Assembly: GCA_046074525.1 (NCBI GenBank)
Contig: JBJTOK010000079.1
Span: 58,167 to 122,166, forward strand
Length of the DNA: 64,000 nt
DNA from: JAHEZL01 sp046074525
Lineage (GTDB): Bacteria; Bacteroidota; Bacteroidia; Flavobacteriales_C; GCA-002722245
Direction: 5' to 3'
Every line of letters begins with the position of its first letter. Within the stretch, counting starts at the first letter, position 1. The translations under genes and the position numbers were made by a program. A model generated the notes under the pieces. That model had not been told where the DNA came from. It searched no databases and saw nothing but the letters and a program-made list of their open reading frames with translations. This document shows, piece after piece, positions 35,496 through 44,390 of the stretch.

Positions 35496-36632
35496 ATGAT
35501 ACCGGTTAACGTCCCTATTGTCAATAAAGGAAATGAAGAGAAGTACCTTGTGGAGTGTATCCGCTCAGGATTCATTTCTTCTGAAGGTCCCTTCGTTAAA
35601 AGGTTTGAAGATAAATTTGCTGAATATTGCGAGTGTCAGCACGGCGTTGCTGTATGCAACGGAACGGTGGCTATAGAAGTGGCTTTTCATGCCATAGGCA
35701 TCAAACCGGGTGATGAGGTGATTATGCCTTCCTTCACTATTGTATCCTGTGTTACGGCTTTGCTGAGAGTAGGTGGTGTGCCTGTCCTGGTAGATATTGA
35801 TCCGGAAAACTGGTGTATGGACACGAAGCAGGTAGAGGCAAAAATCACTCCCAAGACCAAGGCTATTCTGGCAGTAGACATGTACGGGAGTCCGGTGGAA
35901 TACGATGATTTATTTGCGCTTGCCGATAAATACAAACTGGTGATCGTTGAAGATTTCGCAGAATCGCAAGGTTCTGAATATTATTCAAAATACAAAGGCG
36001 GTAAATGGCTGAAGGCAGGAAGTCTGGGCCATATCGGTGCTACTTCTTTTTACGCCAATAAAATCATTACTACCGGAGAGGGAGGAATGGTGACTACCAA
36101 CAATCCCGAATACGCTGAAAAGGCTAGGAATTACAGAAATATGTACTTCATCCCCAATAAGCGTTTCTTTCACGAAGTGATTGGCTACAATTACCGAATG
36201 ACTAATGTTCAGGCGGCTATCGGACTAGCGCAGGTAGAGCAAATCGATAAGTTTGTAGCGCTCAAAAGAAAGAATGGTGATTACTATCGAAGTCTGTTCA
36301 GCAAGGTGAAGAACGTGAAGTTCCACCCGGTGAAGGAGAATGTAAAGCCAATCTATTGGATGTATTCTATTGAACTGGACGACAGCATTAAAATAAATTC
36401 CACCGAGATGCGTGAACGCCTCAGAAAACGGGGAGTTGATACGCGTCCGTTTTTTATCGGTATGCACGAACAACCTGCACTGAATGAACTTGGTTTGTTT
36501 GTCAACGAGCGCTATCCCCTCACTGAAAGAGCTTACGACCGTGGCTTTTATGTGCCAAGCGGCATGGAGCTGAGCGAAGCGGAAATGAAGCAGGTGGTAG
36601 ATATCATTCAGGAAGAATTAAATGCCCTTTGA
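35496..36632 (+). CDS. DegT/DnrJ/EryC1/StrS family sugar aminotransferase
   Basis: The 378-residue PLP enzyme has the family pattern: NGTVAIEVAFHAIGI, VEDFAESQG (Asp153, which binds the PLP nitrogen), and GATSFYANKIITTGEGGM with the Schiff-base Lys189. It transfers an amino group from glutamate to a nucleotide keto sugar, giving an amino sugar. Neighbouring cupin and methyltransferases imply a 3- or 4-amino deoxysugar, with the exact position unknown. Confidence 0.92.
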   Translation: MIPVNVPIVNKGNEEKYLVECIRSGFISSEGPFVKRFEDKFAEYCECQHGVAVCNGTVAIEVAFHAIGIKPGDEVIMPSFTIVSCVTALLRVGGVPVLVDIDPENWCMDTKQVEAKITPKTKAILAVDMYGSPVEYDDLFALADKYKLVIVEDFAESQGSEYYSKYKGGKWLKAGSLGHIGATSFYANKIITTGEGGMVTTNNPEYAEKARNYRNMYFIPNKRFFHEVIGYNYRMTNVQAAIGLAQVEQIDKFVALKRKNGDYYRSLFSKVKNVKFHPVKENVKPIYWMYSIELDDSIKINSTEMRERLRKRGVDTRPFFIGMHEQPALNELGLFVNERYPLTERAYDRGFYVPSGMELSEAEMKQVVDIIQEELNAL

Positions 36633-36635
36633 TCT

Positions 36636-37394
36636 ATGAATCGTTTCGGTAATTATTCCCATTATTACGATCTTCTTTACAAGAATAAGGATTACCGCAG
36701 CGAAGCAGAATATGTACTCAACCTGCTGAAAAAGCATTCTCCGGTTCCGGTGAAATCGCTTTTGGATATTGGTTGCGGAACAGGTGCTCATGATGTTTTT
36801 TTGAATAGGCTCGGACTCGATATTACCGGCATCGATCTTTCTCAGGATATGGTGGATATCGCCAAAGAGAATTACGGAGCTGCGAAAGGTTTGTCTTTTG
36901 AAGTGGGCGATTGCCGCACTTTCAATCTCAATAAGAAATTTGATGCAGTGGTTTCCCTCTTCCACGTGATGTGCTACAATACAAAAAATGAGGATTTGCT
37001 CAATACTTTTAAAAATGCATACCATCACCTTGGCGACAAAGGAATCTTTGTTTTCGATTTCTGGTACGGTCCGGGTGTACTACAGGATTTGCCTTCTGAT
37101 AGAGAGAAAGTGATGGAGGATGAGAAGATTCATGTGTTGAGGAAAACGCGTCCCGTATTGCATTTCCACGAAAATGTAGTGGATGTGAATTTCAATGTTA
37201 CTGTTAGTTCAAAACTTGGTGACCCTACCTATGCTCTCGATGAACTGCATAAAGTGAGGTATTTCTTCTATCCTGAAATTCAGTATCTTTTGACTCAGGT
37301 AGGCTTTAAATCCACACAATTGTTAAAGTGGATGAGCACCGACGAAGAACCAGGAGGTAAAGATTGGTACGCTTTAATTGTTGCGGAGAAATAA
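36636..37394 (+). CDS. Class I SAM-dependent methyltransferase, possibly N-methylating an amino sugar
   Basis: The 252-residue protein has motif I LLDIGCGTGAHDVF, DITGIDLSQDMVDIA and VSLFHVMCYN, typical of class I methyltransferases. It is similar in size to the TylM1/DesVI-type enzymes that dimethylate an amino sugar, and it lies 3 bases after the aminotransferase gene. N-methylation of that product is an inference from this order; another acceptor cannot be ruled out. Confidence 0.78.
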   Translation: MNRFGNYSHYYDLLYKNKDYRSEAEYVLNLLKKHSPVPVKSLLDIGCGTGAHDVFLNRLGLDITGIDLSQDMVDIAKENYGAAKGLSFEVGDCRTFNLNKKFDAVVSLFHVMCYNTKNEDLLNTFKNAYHHLGDKGIFVFDFWYGPGVLQDLPSDREKVMEDEKIHVLRKTRPVLHFHENVVDVNFNVTVSSKLGDPTYALDELHKVRYFFYPEIQYLLTQVGFKSTQLLKWMSTDEEPGGKDWYALIVAEK

Positions 37395-37404
37395 AAAATA
37401 CAGC

Positions 37405-38649
37405 ATGAAAGTAGGTATCTTCCTCCCAGAGGTGAAAAATCCGACAGTCGGAGGGGTTTATTATTACAATATCACCCTGCTTAAAAACCTTCTTAGCCAG
37501 AAATCCATTCACCAGTTCTGCATCATCGCCAATAAGGAAAGTGATGTGCCGAGGGAATTTATCAGGGAAATTGGTAATCCTGAATTGATGCTAATTAATC
37601 AACCCGGATTCAAATTCAAGGTTTATCAATTGCTTCGAAAGTTGGCATCTACAAAATTTTTCCCGGCGTTGAATGGTTTTTATACTACCGAAATCAATAA
37701 GATGTACACGCAGGTGCTTAAGGAAAAAGGTGTTGATTTCATTTATTACATCACCGAAGGACAATGTGTTTCGGCGTCGATTCCCTTTGCGGCGAATGTT
37801 TGGGACCTCGGGCATTTTTATATTCCTTTCTTCAATGAAATTGCAGGAGATGGTGAGTTTGAGAAGCGTCATGAGCGTTTTTCAGCTACCTTGCCAAAGG
37901 CTGCGGTGATCTTTACCGAGTCGCAACAGGGAAGGAGAGATACTTCTTTTTACTATCGCGTAGCTGAAGAAAAGATTGAGGTGCTGCCGCTGTTTTCGGG
38001 TCCGGTAATTTATGAAAAAACCAATCCTGAAGAGGAGGAGAATTTTCTTGCCAAACATTCCCTGAAACGCGGAAGATACTTTTTTTATCCGGCTCAGTTC
38101 TGGCCGCACAAGAATCATTATTCACTGATTGAAGCCATGAAAATCATCCACGATGAAAGCAAGGTAGATGATGTACAGTTGGTATTGACAGGTGCGGATA
38201 AGGGTATTATTACTTATTTGAGGAAAACAATAGCGGATTTTGGTCTCGCCGACAGGGTAAAAATCCTCGGCTTTGTATCGCTTCGCGAAAATTATATCCT
38301 GTATAAAAATGCTTTGGCACTTACGCAGGTGACCTTTCTCGGGCCAACCAATATTCCTTTGATTGAGGCCGCTTTGCTGGGGTGTCCGGTAATTTGTTCA
38401 GATTTTGGTGGTCACCGTGAACAGATAGGTGATGGCAATGCCTTGTTCATCAACCCTTATGAAGTCCGCACTATTGCTGCTGCAATGCAGGAAATGGCCA
38501 ATGACCGATCCAAACGCGAAGCACTCATTGCTTCCGCCCGCCAGTATGTTGTCACGGGAAAAAACAATGTGGATTATTGCTCCTCTGTCATTATCAAATA
38601 CCTTAACAGGTTTGAGGCTGTGAAGAAGAGCATTGGGCCGAATTCATAA
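37405..38649 (+). CDS. Glycosyltransferase family 4
   Basis: The 414-residue protein was started at the ATG giving MKVGIFLPEVKNPTVGG; an upstream TTG would overlap the preceding gene. It is a GT-B enzyme with a glycine-rich N-terminal loop, FFYPAQFWPHKNHYSLIEAM in the second domain and IPLIEAALLGCPVICSD with the E-x7-E-like donor motif. It likely adds one sugar to the lipid-linked repeat unit on the cytoplasmic side. It is followed by a GT2 gene with its own -7 element. Confidence 0.88.
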   Translation: MKVGIFLPEVKNPTVGGVYYYNITLLKNLLSQKSIHQFCIIANKESDVPREFIREIGNPELMLINQPGFKFKVYQLLRKLASTKFFPALNGFYTTEINKMYTQVLKEKGVDFIYYITEGQCVSASIPFAANVWDLGHFYIPFFNEIAGDGEFEKRHERFSATLPKAAVIFTESQQGRRDTSFYYRVAEEKIEVLPLFSGPVIYEKTNPEEEENFLAKHSLKRGRYFFYPAQFWPHKNHYSLIEAMKIIHDESKVDDVQLVLTGADKGIITYLRKTIADFGLADRVKILGFVSLRENYILYKNALALTQVTFLGPTNIPLIEAALLGCPVICSDFGGHREQIGDGNALFINPYEVRTIAAAMQEMANDRSKREALIASARQYVVTGKNNVDYCSSVIIKYLNRFEAVKKSIGPNS

Positions 38650-38696
38650 ACTATTGCCGGTTTATAAATTACTTAGGGATTTTTTCCCAATAGTTA

Positions 38697-38704
38697 TACT
38701 TTTG
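38697..38704 (+). promoter_or_regulatory. -7 element before the GT2 gene
   Basis: TACTTTTG matches TAnnTTTG and lies 5 bases before the ATG at 38710. The expected -33 TTG is missing, so this is only a partial promoter. Confidence 0.35.
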
Positions 38705-38709
38705 CATTC

Positions 38710-39681
38710 ATGCGCGAGGCACTTAAAATTTCCATTATTACTCCGTCCTACAACCAGGGTCGGTATATTGAGGAGACGATCCGTTCAGTGGTAGATCAAA
38801 ATTACCCGAACCTGGAGTATATCATCATGGATGGTGGAAGCAAGGACAATACTGTTGAGGTTATTAAGAAGTATGCGGATAAGATTACATACTGGGAAAG
38901 CAAGAAAGATAAGGGGCAGTCTGATGCGATCAACAAAGGTTTGAAAAAAGCCAGCGGTGATATTGTGGCCTGGCTTAACAGTGACGATATGTACACCGAA
39001 AACGCCTTGCAGAGAGTTGCTGATATTTTTGCAAAAAATCCCGATGTAGATATTGTTTACGGCAACGTATGGCAGTTTTATCCTAAAGGGAAAACCGAAA
39101 AACATATCAATAAAAAATTCAATCCGAAACAATTTTTAACCGGTGTGAACATGCATCAGCCTTCGGTTTTCTGGCGCAGGAAAGTACATGAGGAGATAGG
39201 TTTTTTGGATGAAGCGCTGTATTACACTATGGATTATGATTTGTGGTTGCGCCTTTTTTACAACTACAAGTCCTATAAAACCGATACTATTCTGAGTCGC
39301 TTCCGTTGCCATGAAGAAGCCAAAACAAGTAATAATCCGAAGGGAATTTACATGGATTACAGGAAATGCATCTCCCGTTTTTTCCGTTCGGCTGGTTTTG
39401 ATCAGCATCTTCCTATGATGAGGGTACTCAAGATTTACGATCATAGCGATAAGCTGAAATATCCGGTATCACATAGTTTTACAGATAAAGCCAAGCAGGA
39501 TATTATCGATGAGTATGCCTTTAACTGTGCGATCCAGGAGTATTCATTCGGAAATGTTTCGGCATCTAATAAAATACTCAATTATTGTCTTACCACTTCG
39601 CACAAGAGAAAGGTGAGGACCTTCATGATCAAGAATAATTTGGGGGTGAGGAAAATGCTGAATCTTTTCAGGCAGACTTAA
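38710..39681 (+). CDS. Glycosyltransferase family 2
   Basis: The 323-residue GT-A enzyme has ISIITPSYNQGRYIEETIRS, YIIMDGGSKDNTVEVI, and WLNSDDMY, the metal-binding DxD-like motif, then MDYDLWLR (ED-like acid region). No signal peptide or transmembrane segments were seen, so it acts as a soluble or peripheral enzyme. Its last 14 bases overlap the end of a convergent glycosyltransferase gene on the other strand. Confidence 0.9.
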   Translation: MREALKISIITPSYNQGRYIEETIRSVVDQNYPNLEYIIMDGGSKDNTVEVIKKYADKITYWESKKDKGQSDAINKGLKKASGDIVAWLNSDDMYTENALQRVADIFAKNPDVDIVYGNVWQFYPKGKTEKHINKKFNPKQFLTGVNMHQPSVFWRRKVHEEIGFLDEALYYTMDYDLWLRLFYNYKSYKTDTILSRFRCHEEAKTSNNPKGIYMDYRKCISRFFRSAGFDQHLPMMRVLKIYDHSDKLKYPVSHSFTDKAKQDIIDEYAFNCAIQEYSFGNVSASNKILNYCLTTSHKRKVRTFMIKNNLGVRKMLNLFRQT

Positions 39682-40591
39682 AAATCTTCTTCAGTTTGTA
39701 TTTGATTTTGTTTCTGAGTCCGAATTGCTCTTTTTTGAAATAATTGTAAAGTGCTTTTCTCGCCGCTGCAGATTCAATGCATTCTACTTTTTCCAAGGGA
39801 ATACATCTTTCATACAACTCAACATTGAAGTTAATCCCGCCTTCAAAGTAATGTGAGCCGGAGGAATCGAAACCGATGTTTTTAACCAAACTTTGAGAAG
39901 GGAACAATACAAGACTATCACTTAAAAACAAGGTGCCGTACCAGCAGATATCCCAACCGTCTTTCACTTTTTCTTCGGCATTGGCTGTCAGCTGTTTTTC
40001 AAAATCTTTGTAAATACCATCAAGGTTAAACTTAGGGAAACCATTGATTGCTTTTATCTTGTTGTAAACTTCTTTAGGGTCTTTGATCAGGTTTTCCCAG
40101 CGGTCCTTCCATGTTGCCCATCCCCAGCTGCAGGAGAGCTGCAGGAAAAATGTATCGGGAAGTGGATCGCTTTTCACCGGAAACCAGTAGCCGGAGATCT
40201 GCATGACTCTATTTTCGTTTTTATAGATGTCGAGAGACTGATTCATGTATGTCAGGAAAAAGGGGGAAAGCAGCAAATCGTCTTCAATAACGATCGCTTT
40301 GTCGTGAGTGGAAAAAACTCTGGCGAGACTCAAATAGTAATTCGTGTTGATGCCCTGGTTTTTTTCGTAGGCAACGAGTTCAACTTTGCCACACCAGTTT
40401 TTACTTTTTATGAGCTTGCGCACATTTTCAATGGCTTCAACTTCTTCTTTGTTTTGAGGGTTTTTCGGACCGTCGGAAAAAACAATCAATTCACTCTTTT
40501 CCGCCAGTACATTATCATGCAGGGTTTCCAAAGTTCTCCTAAGGTGATCAACTCTTTTATATACGAAAAGCACGATAGGAGCGAGAGGCAT
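39668..40591 (-). CDS. GT-A glycosyltransferase (GNT-I-like), minus strand
   Basis: The 307-residue product begins PIVLFVYKRVDHLRRTLETL, with FSDGPKN, KNQGINTNYYLSLARVF and the acidic IVIEDDLLLS, a pattern of alpha-1,3-mannosyl-glycoprotein beta-GlcNAc transferase-like (GNT-I) GT-A enzymes common in bacterial polysaccharide loci. SCSWGWATWKDRWEN is typical of the same group. It is the only minus-strand gene inside the right glycan block and overlaps its neighbour tail-to-tail. Confidence 0.83.
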   Translation of the reverse strand: MPLAPIVLFVYKRVDHLRRTLETLHDNVLAEKSELIVFSDGPKNPQNKEEVEAIENVRKLIKSKNWCGKVELVAYEKNQGINTNYYLSLARVFSTHDKAIVIEDDLLLSPFFLTYMNQSLDIYKNENRVMQISGYWFPVKSDPLPDTFFLQLSCSWGWATWKDRWENLIKDPKEVYNKIKAINGFPKFNLDGIYKDFEKQLTANAEEKVKDGWDICWYGTLFLSDSLVLFPSQSLVKNIGFDSSGSHYFEGGINFNVELYERCIPLEKVECIESAAARKALYNYFKKEQFGLRNKIKYKLKKIFKSA

Positions 40592-40744
40592 CTTGTTTTT
40601 TTTCGAAATTTAAAAAAAATAATTGAATCGCTGTTTTTGCTGTGATTACTGCGTGCCAGAATTATCAACATATAGTGAGTGAAATATTTCGCGACATTTC
40701 CCGCAGCCTCCGTTGTTGGAGATAAGCATAATGCTTACTTTTGA

Positions 40745-41665
40745 GTGAACTTTTCAAGCGTATTCCATTTGCTTTTTTCAGTAGTTATACCAACATACAA
40801 CCGGGGAGAATTAATTCTTAATACTCTCGATACCGTTATCAATCAAAGTTTTCGCGATTTTGAGATTGTGGTGATCGATGATTGTTCTACCGACAATACT
40901 CAGGAAATTCTTCAGCCATATGTGGATAAAGGGTTGCTGAAATACTATCGTTTGTCACGTAACAGCGAGCGCTCCGTAGCCCGAAACACGGGCATGCAGT
41001 ATGCTCAGGGTGAATATCTCACTATGCTGGATTCAGACGATTTTATGTATCCCGATTGCCTGAAAGATGCAGCAGAATACGTGAAACAAAATCCCGAAAT
41101 CAAGGTTTTTCAAAACAAGTTTGAATTGGTGAATGAGAAGCGTGAGGTGATTTATTCTTATCCTTTCCCTCCGTTGGACAATCAGTATAAAGCCTTGGCG
41201 TCAGGCAATTTTATGTCGTGTGTTGGAGGTTTCTTGCACAAGGACGTGTACAAGAAAATGCAGTTTGATGCCAGTCCCGATCTGATCGGTTCTGAAGACT
41301 ACGAAATTTGGTTCAGAATCCTTTCTAAATACAAGGTGGGCAGGGTGGACAAGGTGAACTGCGGAGTGTTGCAGCACGATAACCGTTCCATCAGTTCGCA
41401 TACTTTTGAACGGCTGCTGAAAAACAAAGAGTATATTGTTGCGATGATCAACAGGCATTCTTCTGTAAGGGAGAAATTCGAGAAATATGTTCCCCGATTC
41501 GAGGCTTCTATCCTTATCTATGCAGCCATCAAGGCCAATCAGGCAAAAATGTATAAAAAAGCGCGACAGTTATTGCACATGGCTTTAAAAGCCGATTTTT
41601 CTGTTATTTTTACTAAGCGCTTCATAAGAGTTTACCAGATCTCTTTATTTAAACTTCAGAAATAA
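40745..41665 (+). CDS. Glycosyltransferase family 2
   Basis: The 306-residue protein has SVVIPTYNRGELILNTLDTV, VVIDDCSTDNTQEI, NTGMQYAQGEYLTMLDSDD and SEDYEIWFRI, the standard GT2 motifs including the DSD metal site. The start is uncertain: the GTG at 40745 lies immediately after a TACTTTTG box at 40736-40743, so a TTG at 40769 (M-LFSVVIPTYNRG) would fit both the family length and the promoter better. It shares one base (TAATG) with the next gene, an AsnB-type amidotransferase. Confidence 0.87.
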   Translation: MNFSSVFHLLFSVVIPTYNRGELILNTLDTVINQSFRDFEIVVIDDCSTDNTQEILQPYVDKGLLKYYRLSRNSERSVARNTGMQYAQGEYLTMLDSDDFMYPDCLKDAAEYVKQNPEIKVFQNKFELVNEKREVIYSYPFPPLDNQYKALASGNFMSCVGGFLHKDVYKKMQFDASPDLIGSEDYEIWFRILSKYKVGRVDKVNCGVLQHDNRSISSHTFERLLKNKEYIVAMINRHSSVREKFEKYVPRFEASILIYAAIKANQAKMYKKARQLLHMALKADFSVIFTKRFIRVYQISLFKLQK

Positions 41666-43506
41666 TGTGTGGAATAGCCGGATATTACTCAACTCAAAAT
41701 GTGTTCAGGGCTGAGGAATTGCCTGCTATGGCGCAATCCATTGCGCATCGCGGTCCCGATGCCGAAGGTGTTTTCTCTCATGCAGGTGTAGGACTGGCAC
41801 ATCGCCGGCTGAGCATTGTGGATTTGAACGAACGCTCCAATCAGCCCATGACTTCCCGCGATGGCAACTATGTTATCTGCTACAATGGTGAGGTGTATAA
41901 TTTCCGTGAGCTGGCCATCAAACATTCATTGGTGCTTAAAACACATTCGGATACCGAGGTGATTCTTGAGTTGTTTGCCAAGATGGGGCCCACTTGTGTT
42001 GAAGAATTCAACGGCATGTTTGCCATTGCCATTTATGATAAGCAAAAGGAAGATCTTCATATTTTCCGCGACAGGATGGGGATTAAACCCATCTATTACT
42101 TTTACGACGGTCAGAATTTTGCTTTTGCTTCCGACATCAAAGCACTTTTTCAACTGAATCATGTGCGCAAGCACAAGGCCACGGATCTTAACTCTGTGCA
42201 GGAGTTTTTATATCTCGGCTATATTCCGCATCCGCATACTATTTATCAGAATATTTACAAGTTTGAAACGGGTCACAGGGCGAAAATCAATCGCAATGGT
42301 TTGCGTGTGTATTCCTACTGGAACCTGGAAAGCAAAGTGAAGGCCATTACCGTAAAGGACGAAGCAGAGGCGAAGGAAACTTTGAAATCGCTGATTGAAG
42401 CGTCGGTGAAGCGCCGTTTGATTGCTGATGTTCCCTTCGGGACTTTCCTGAGTGGCGGCATCGATTCAAGCTTGGTGACCGCAGTTGCACAAAGTCTGCG
42501 TTCCGATAAAATCAACACTTTTTCCATTGGGTTCAAGGAAAGCAAGTTCAATGAAGCAGAACATGCAAAGGCTGTTTCCAGTCATTTAGGGACTAATCAT
42601 CATGAGTTCATTGTTTCAAAAAAAGATGCTGTAGGTCTCTTCCCTGAAATCATCGGGACGTATGATGAACCGTTTGCTGATTGTTCGAGCATCCCGACAA
42701 TGCTGGTGTCGAAACTGGCACGAAAGCACGTTAAGATGACCTTGTCTGGAGATGGTGGTGATGAGCAGTTCCTGGGTTATGGATTTTACAATTGGGCGAA
42801 TCGTCTCGACAATCCTTTTGTCAAGGCGTCGCGTTTTGCTATTCCTTTTGTGTTAGGCTCTATGGGTAACCGCTTTCAACGTGCTGCGCACTTATTTTCC
42901 TATCCGAAGGGAAAAAAGAAAAGTCATATATTTTCTCAGGAACAATATTATTTTTCGATGAAGGAAATGGATCGCTTTCTGCTGCCGCATGTGAATCGAG
43001 GTATCCGGATGGCGGAAAATGTGTCTTTTGTGCGAAAGATGGGGCCGGCTGAGGAACAGGCATTTTTTGATTTGCAGTATTATCTGCCCGATGATTTGCT
43101 GGTGAAAGTGGACAAGGCTTCCATGAAATATGGTCTGGAGGCACGAACGCCTTTGCTGGATCATACTATTGTGGAGTACACACTTAATATCGATGAGAAC
43201 CTTAAGATCAAGGATGATGTTTCCAAGTATCTGTTAAAGGAAGTGTTGTATGATTATGTGCCTCGACAATTCTTCGACAGGCCGAAATGGGGCTTTGGTA
43301 TTCCTCTGCATGACTGGCTCAAAACCGAACTGCGCGATTTGTTGAATCAGTACACTTCGAAAGAGGTAATTGAATCGGCGGGATTCATGGATTACAATAA
43401 AGTGCATGAATTAAAGGAGCAGTATCTGAGCGGGAAGGATTATCTCTATAACCGTGTTTGGGCGGTAGTTTTGCTACACAACTGGTGGGTACTTAACAAA
43501 GTCTAA
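41665..43506 (+). CDS. asnB: AsnB-type glutamine-hydrolysing amidotransferase (second copy)
   Basis: The 613-residue protein has the same layout as the copy at 4624-6510: Cys2 of MCGIAGYY as nucleophile, IAHRGPDAEG, and FLSGGIDSS as the PP-loop in the synthase domain. It is translationally coupled to an upstream GT2 gene and ends the right-hand glycan operon. This position favours amidation of a uronic acid or another carboxylated glycan precursor over bulk asparagine synthesis, but sequence alone does not separate these. Confidence 0.88.
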   Translation: MCGIAGYYSTQNVFRAEELPAMAQSIAHRGPDAEGVFSHAGVGLAHRRLSIVDLNERSNQPMTSRDGNYVICYNGEVYNFRELAIKHSLVLKTHSDTEVILELFAKMGPTCVEEFNGMFAIAIYDKQKEDLHIFRDRMGIKPIYYFYDGQNFAFASDIKALFQLNHVRKHKATDLNSVQEFLYLGYIPHPHTIYQNIYKFETGHRAKINRNGLRVYSYWNLESKVKAITVKDEAEAKETLKSLIEASVKRRLIADVPFGTFLSGGIDSSLVTAVAQSLRSDKINTFSIGFKESKFNEAEHAKAVSSHLGTNHHEFIVSKKDAVGLFPEIIGTYDEPFADCSSIPTMLVSKLARKHVKMTLSGDGGDEQFLGYGFYNWANRLDNPFVKASRFAIPFVLGSMGNRFQRAAHLFSYPKGKKKSHIFSQEQYYFSMKEMDRFLLPHVNRGIRMAENVSFVRKMGPAEEQAFFDLQYYLPDDLLVKVDKASMKYGLEARTPLLDHTIVEYTLNIDENLKIKDDVSKYLLKEVLYDYVPRQFFDRPKWGFGIPLHDWLKTELRDLLNQYTSKEVIESAGFMDYNKVHELKEQYLSGKDYLYNRVWAVVLLHNWWVLNKV

Positions 43507-43767
43507 TCAAAGTTTTTCCACAAAAGCCTTTAGTTTTTCCTCATCTATATTCAATACAATTTTCTTGAACTGACTGTTGTGTCCTTTTGCGATATCAATG
43601 TCGCTTTTCCTTAGGTTTAGTGCTTTGGAAAGAAAATGGATAAGGGCTTCATTGGCCGCGCCATCTATGGGTTTTTCGCGAATTTTTACCAGCCACAATC
43701 CCTGAGCATCAATGCTGATTTCATCTTTGAATGAGCCTGGTTTGACTTTTATATTGAGTGTGATCAT
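43507..43767 (-). CDS. DUF167/YggU family small protein
   Basis: The 86-residue product has the DUF167 signature, with VKPGSFKDEI, LWLVKIREKPIDGAANEAL and SQFKKIVLNI. Its structure is known from the family, its function is not. It converges with the asnB gene without any intergenic base and is divergent from the ferritin-like gene. Confidence 0.92.
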   Translation of the reverse strand: MITLNIKVKPGSFKDEISIDAQGLWLVKIREKPIDGAANEALIHFLSKALNLRKSDIDIAKGHNSQFKKIVLNIDEEKLKAFVEKL

Positions 43768-43819
43768 ATTTCCCCAAAAGTAGACTTATATTTTCTTAGA
43801 TTTACTTTCAAATCCGCTC

Positions 43820-44386
43820 ATGAAATTACAACACCCGAAATTGGTCAAGTTGCTGCAGCAGGCATATTCCGCTGAAAGGGCGGCATCCTTTGCTTACATC
43901 GGTCATGCAGGTTCTGTGAAGGATAAAATCCATAAAGCGGCCATCAAACAAATAGAGATGGATGAATGGAATCACCGCCGGGAAGTGCTGGAAATCATGA
44001 ATCAGTATGATGTGCCAATATCGACATGGTACGAGTTGCGCTTTTACGTAATTGGTAAAATGATCTCTGCGAGTTGCTATGTGATTGGATGGTTCATGCC
44101 ATATTATTTTGCAGGCCGACTCGAAAGCGGCAATGTTTGCGAGTATTTTGTAATGCTGCATTATTTTCATGAACTGGGTATCACTGAGCACGATCAAATC
44201 CTTTACGAAATGGGCATGAAGGAAAAGGAGCATGAAGTATATTTCCTCGCTCAAATTAAGAACGATAAATGGCTTCCTTTCTTTGAGAAATTGTTTGCAT
44301 GGGGCAACGAGAAAACCAAGAACGACGTAGATTTGGAAGCAAAGTATTCAATGGAGAAATCTGAAATGTACTGCAAGAAAAAATAA
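43820..44386 (+). CDS. Ferritin-like di-iron protein (COQ7/rubrerythrin-like fold)
   Basis: The 188-residue helical protein has iron-ligand patterns of ferritin-like proteins: Glu19 in SAERAAS, QIEMDEWNHRREVL with E46-x-x-E49-W-x-H52, and later HELGITEHDQ and KEKEHEVYF. The Glu and His pairs would bind two irons. Relatives include demethoxyubiquinone hydroxylase and rubrerythrin-type proteins; no precise role can be assigned. It is followed 4 bases later by a membrane protein gene. Confidence 0.7.
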   Translation: MKLQHPKLVKLLQQAYSAERAASFAYIGHAGSVKDKIHKAAIKQIEMDEWNHRREVLEIMNQYDVPISTWYELRFYVIGKMISASCYVIGWFMPYYFAGRLESGNVCEYFVMLHYFHELGITEHDQILYEMGMKEKEHEVYFLAQIKNDKWLPFFEKLFAWGNEKTKNDVDLEAKYSMEKSEMYCKKK

Positions 44387-44390
44387 GCTT

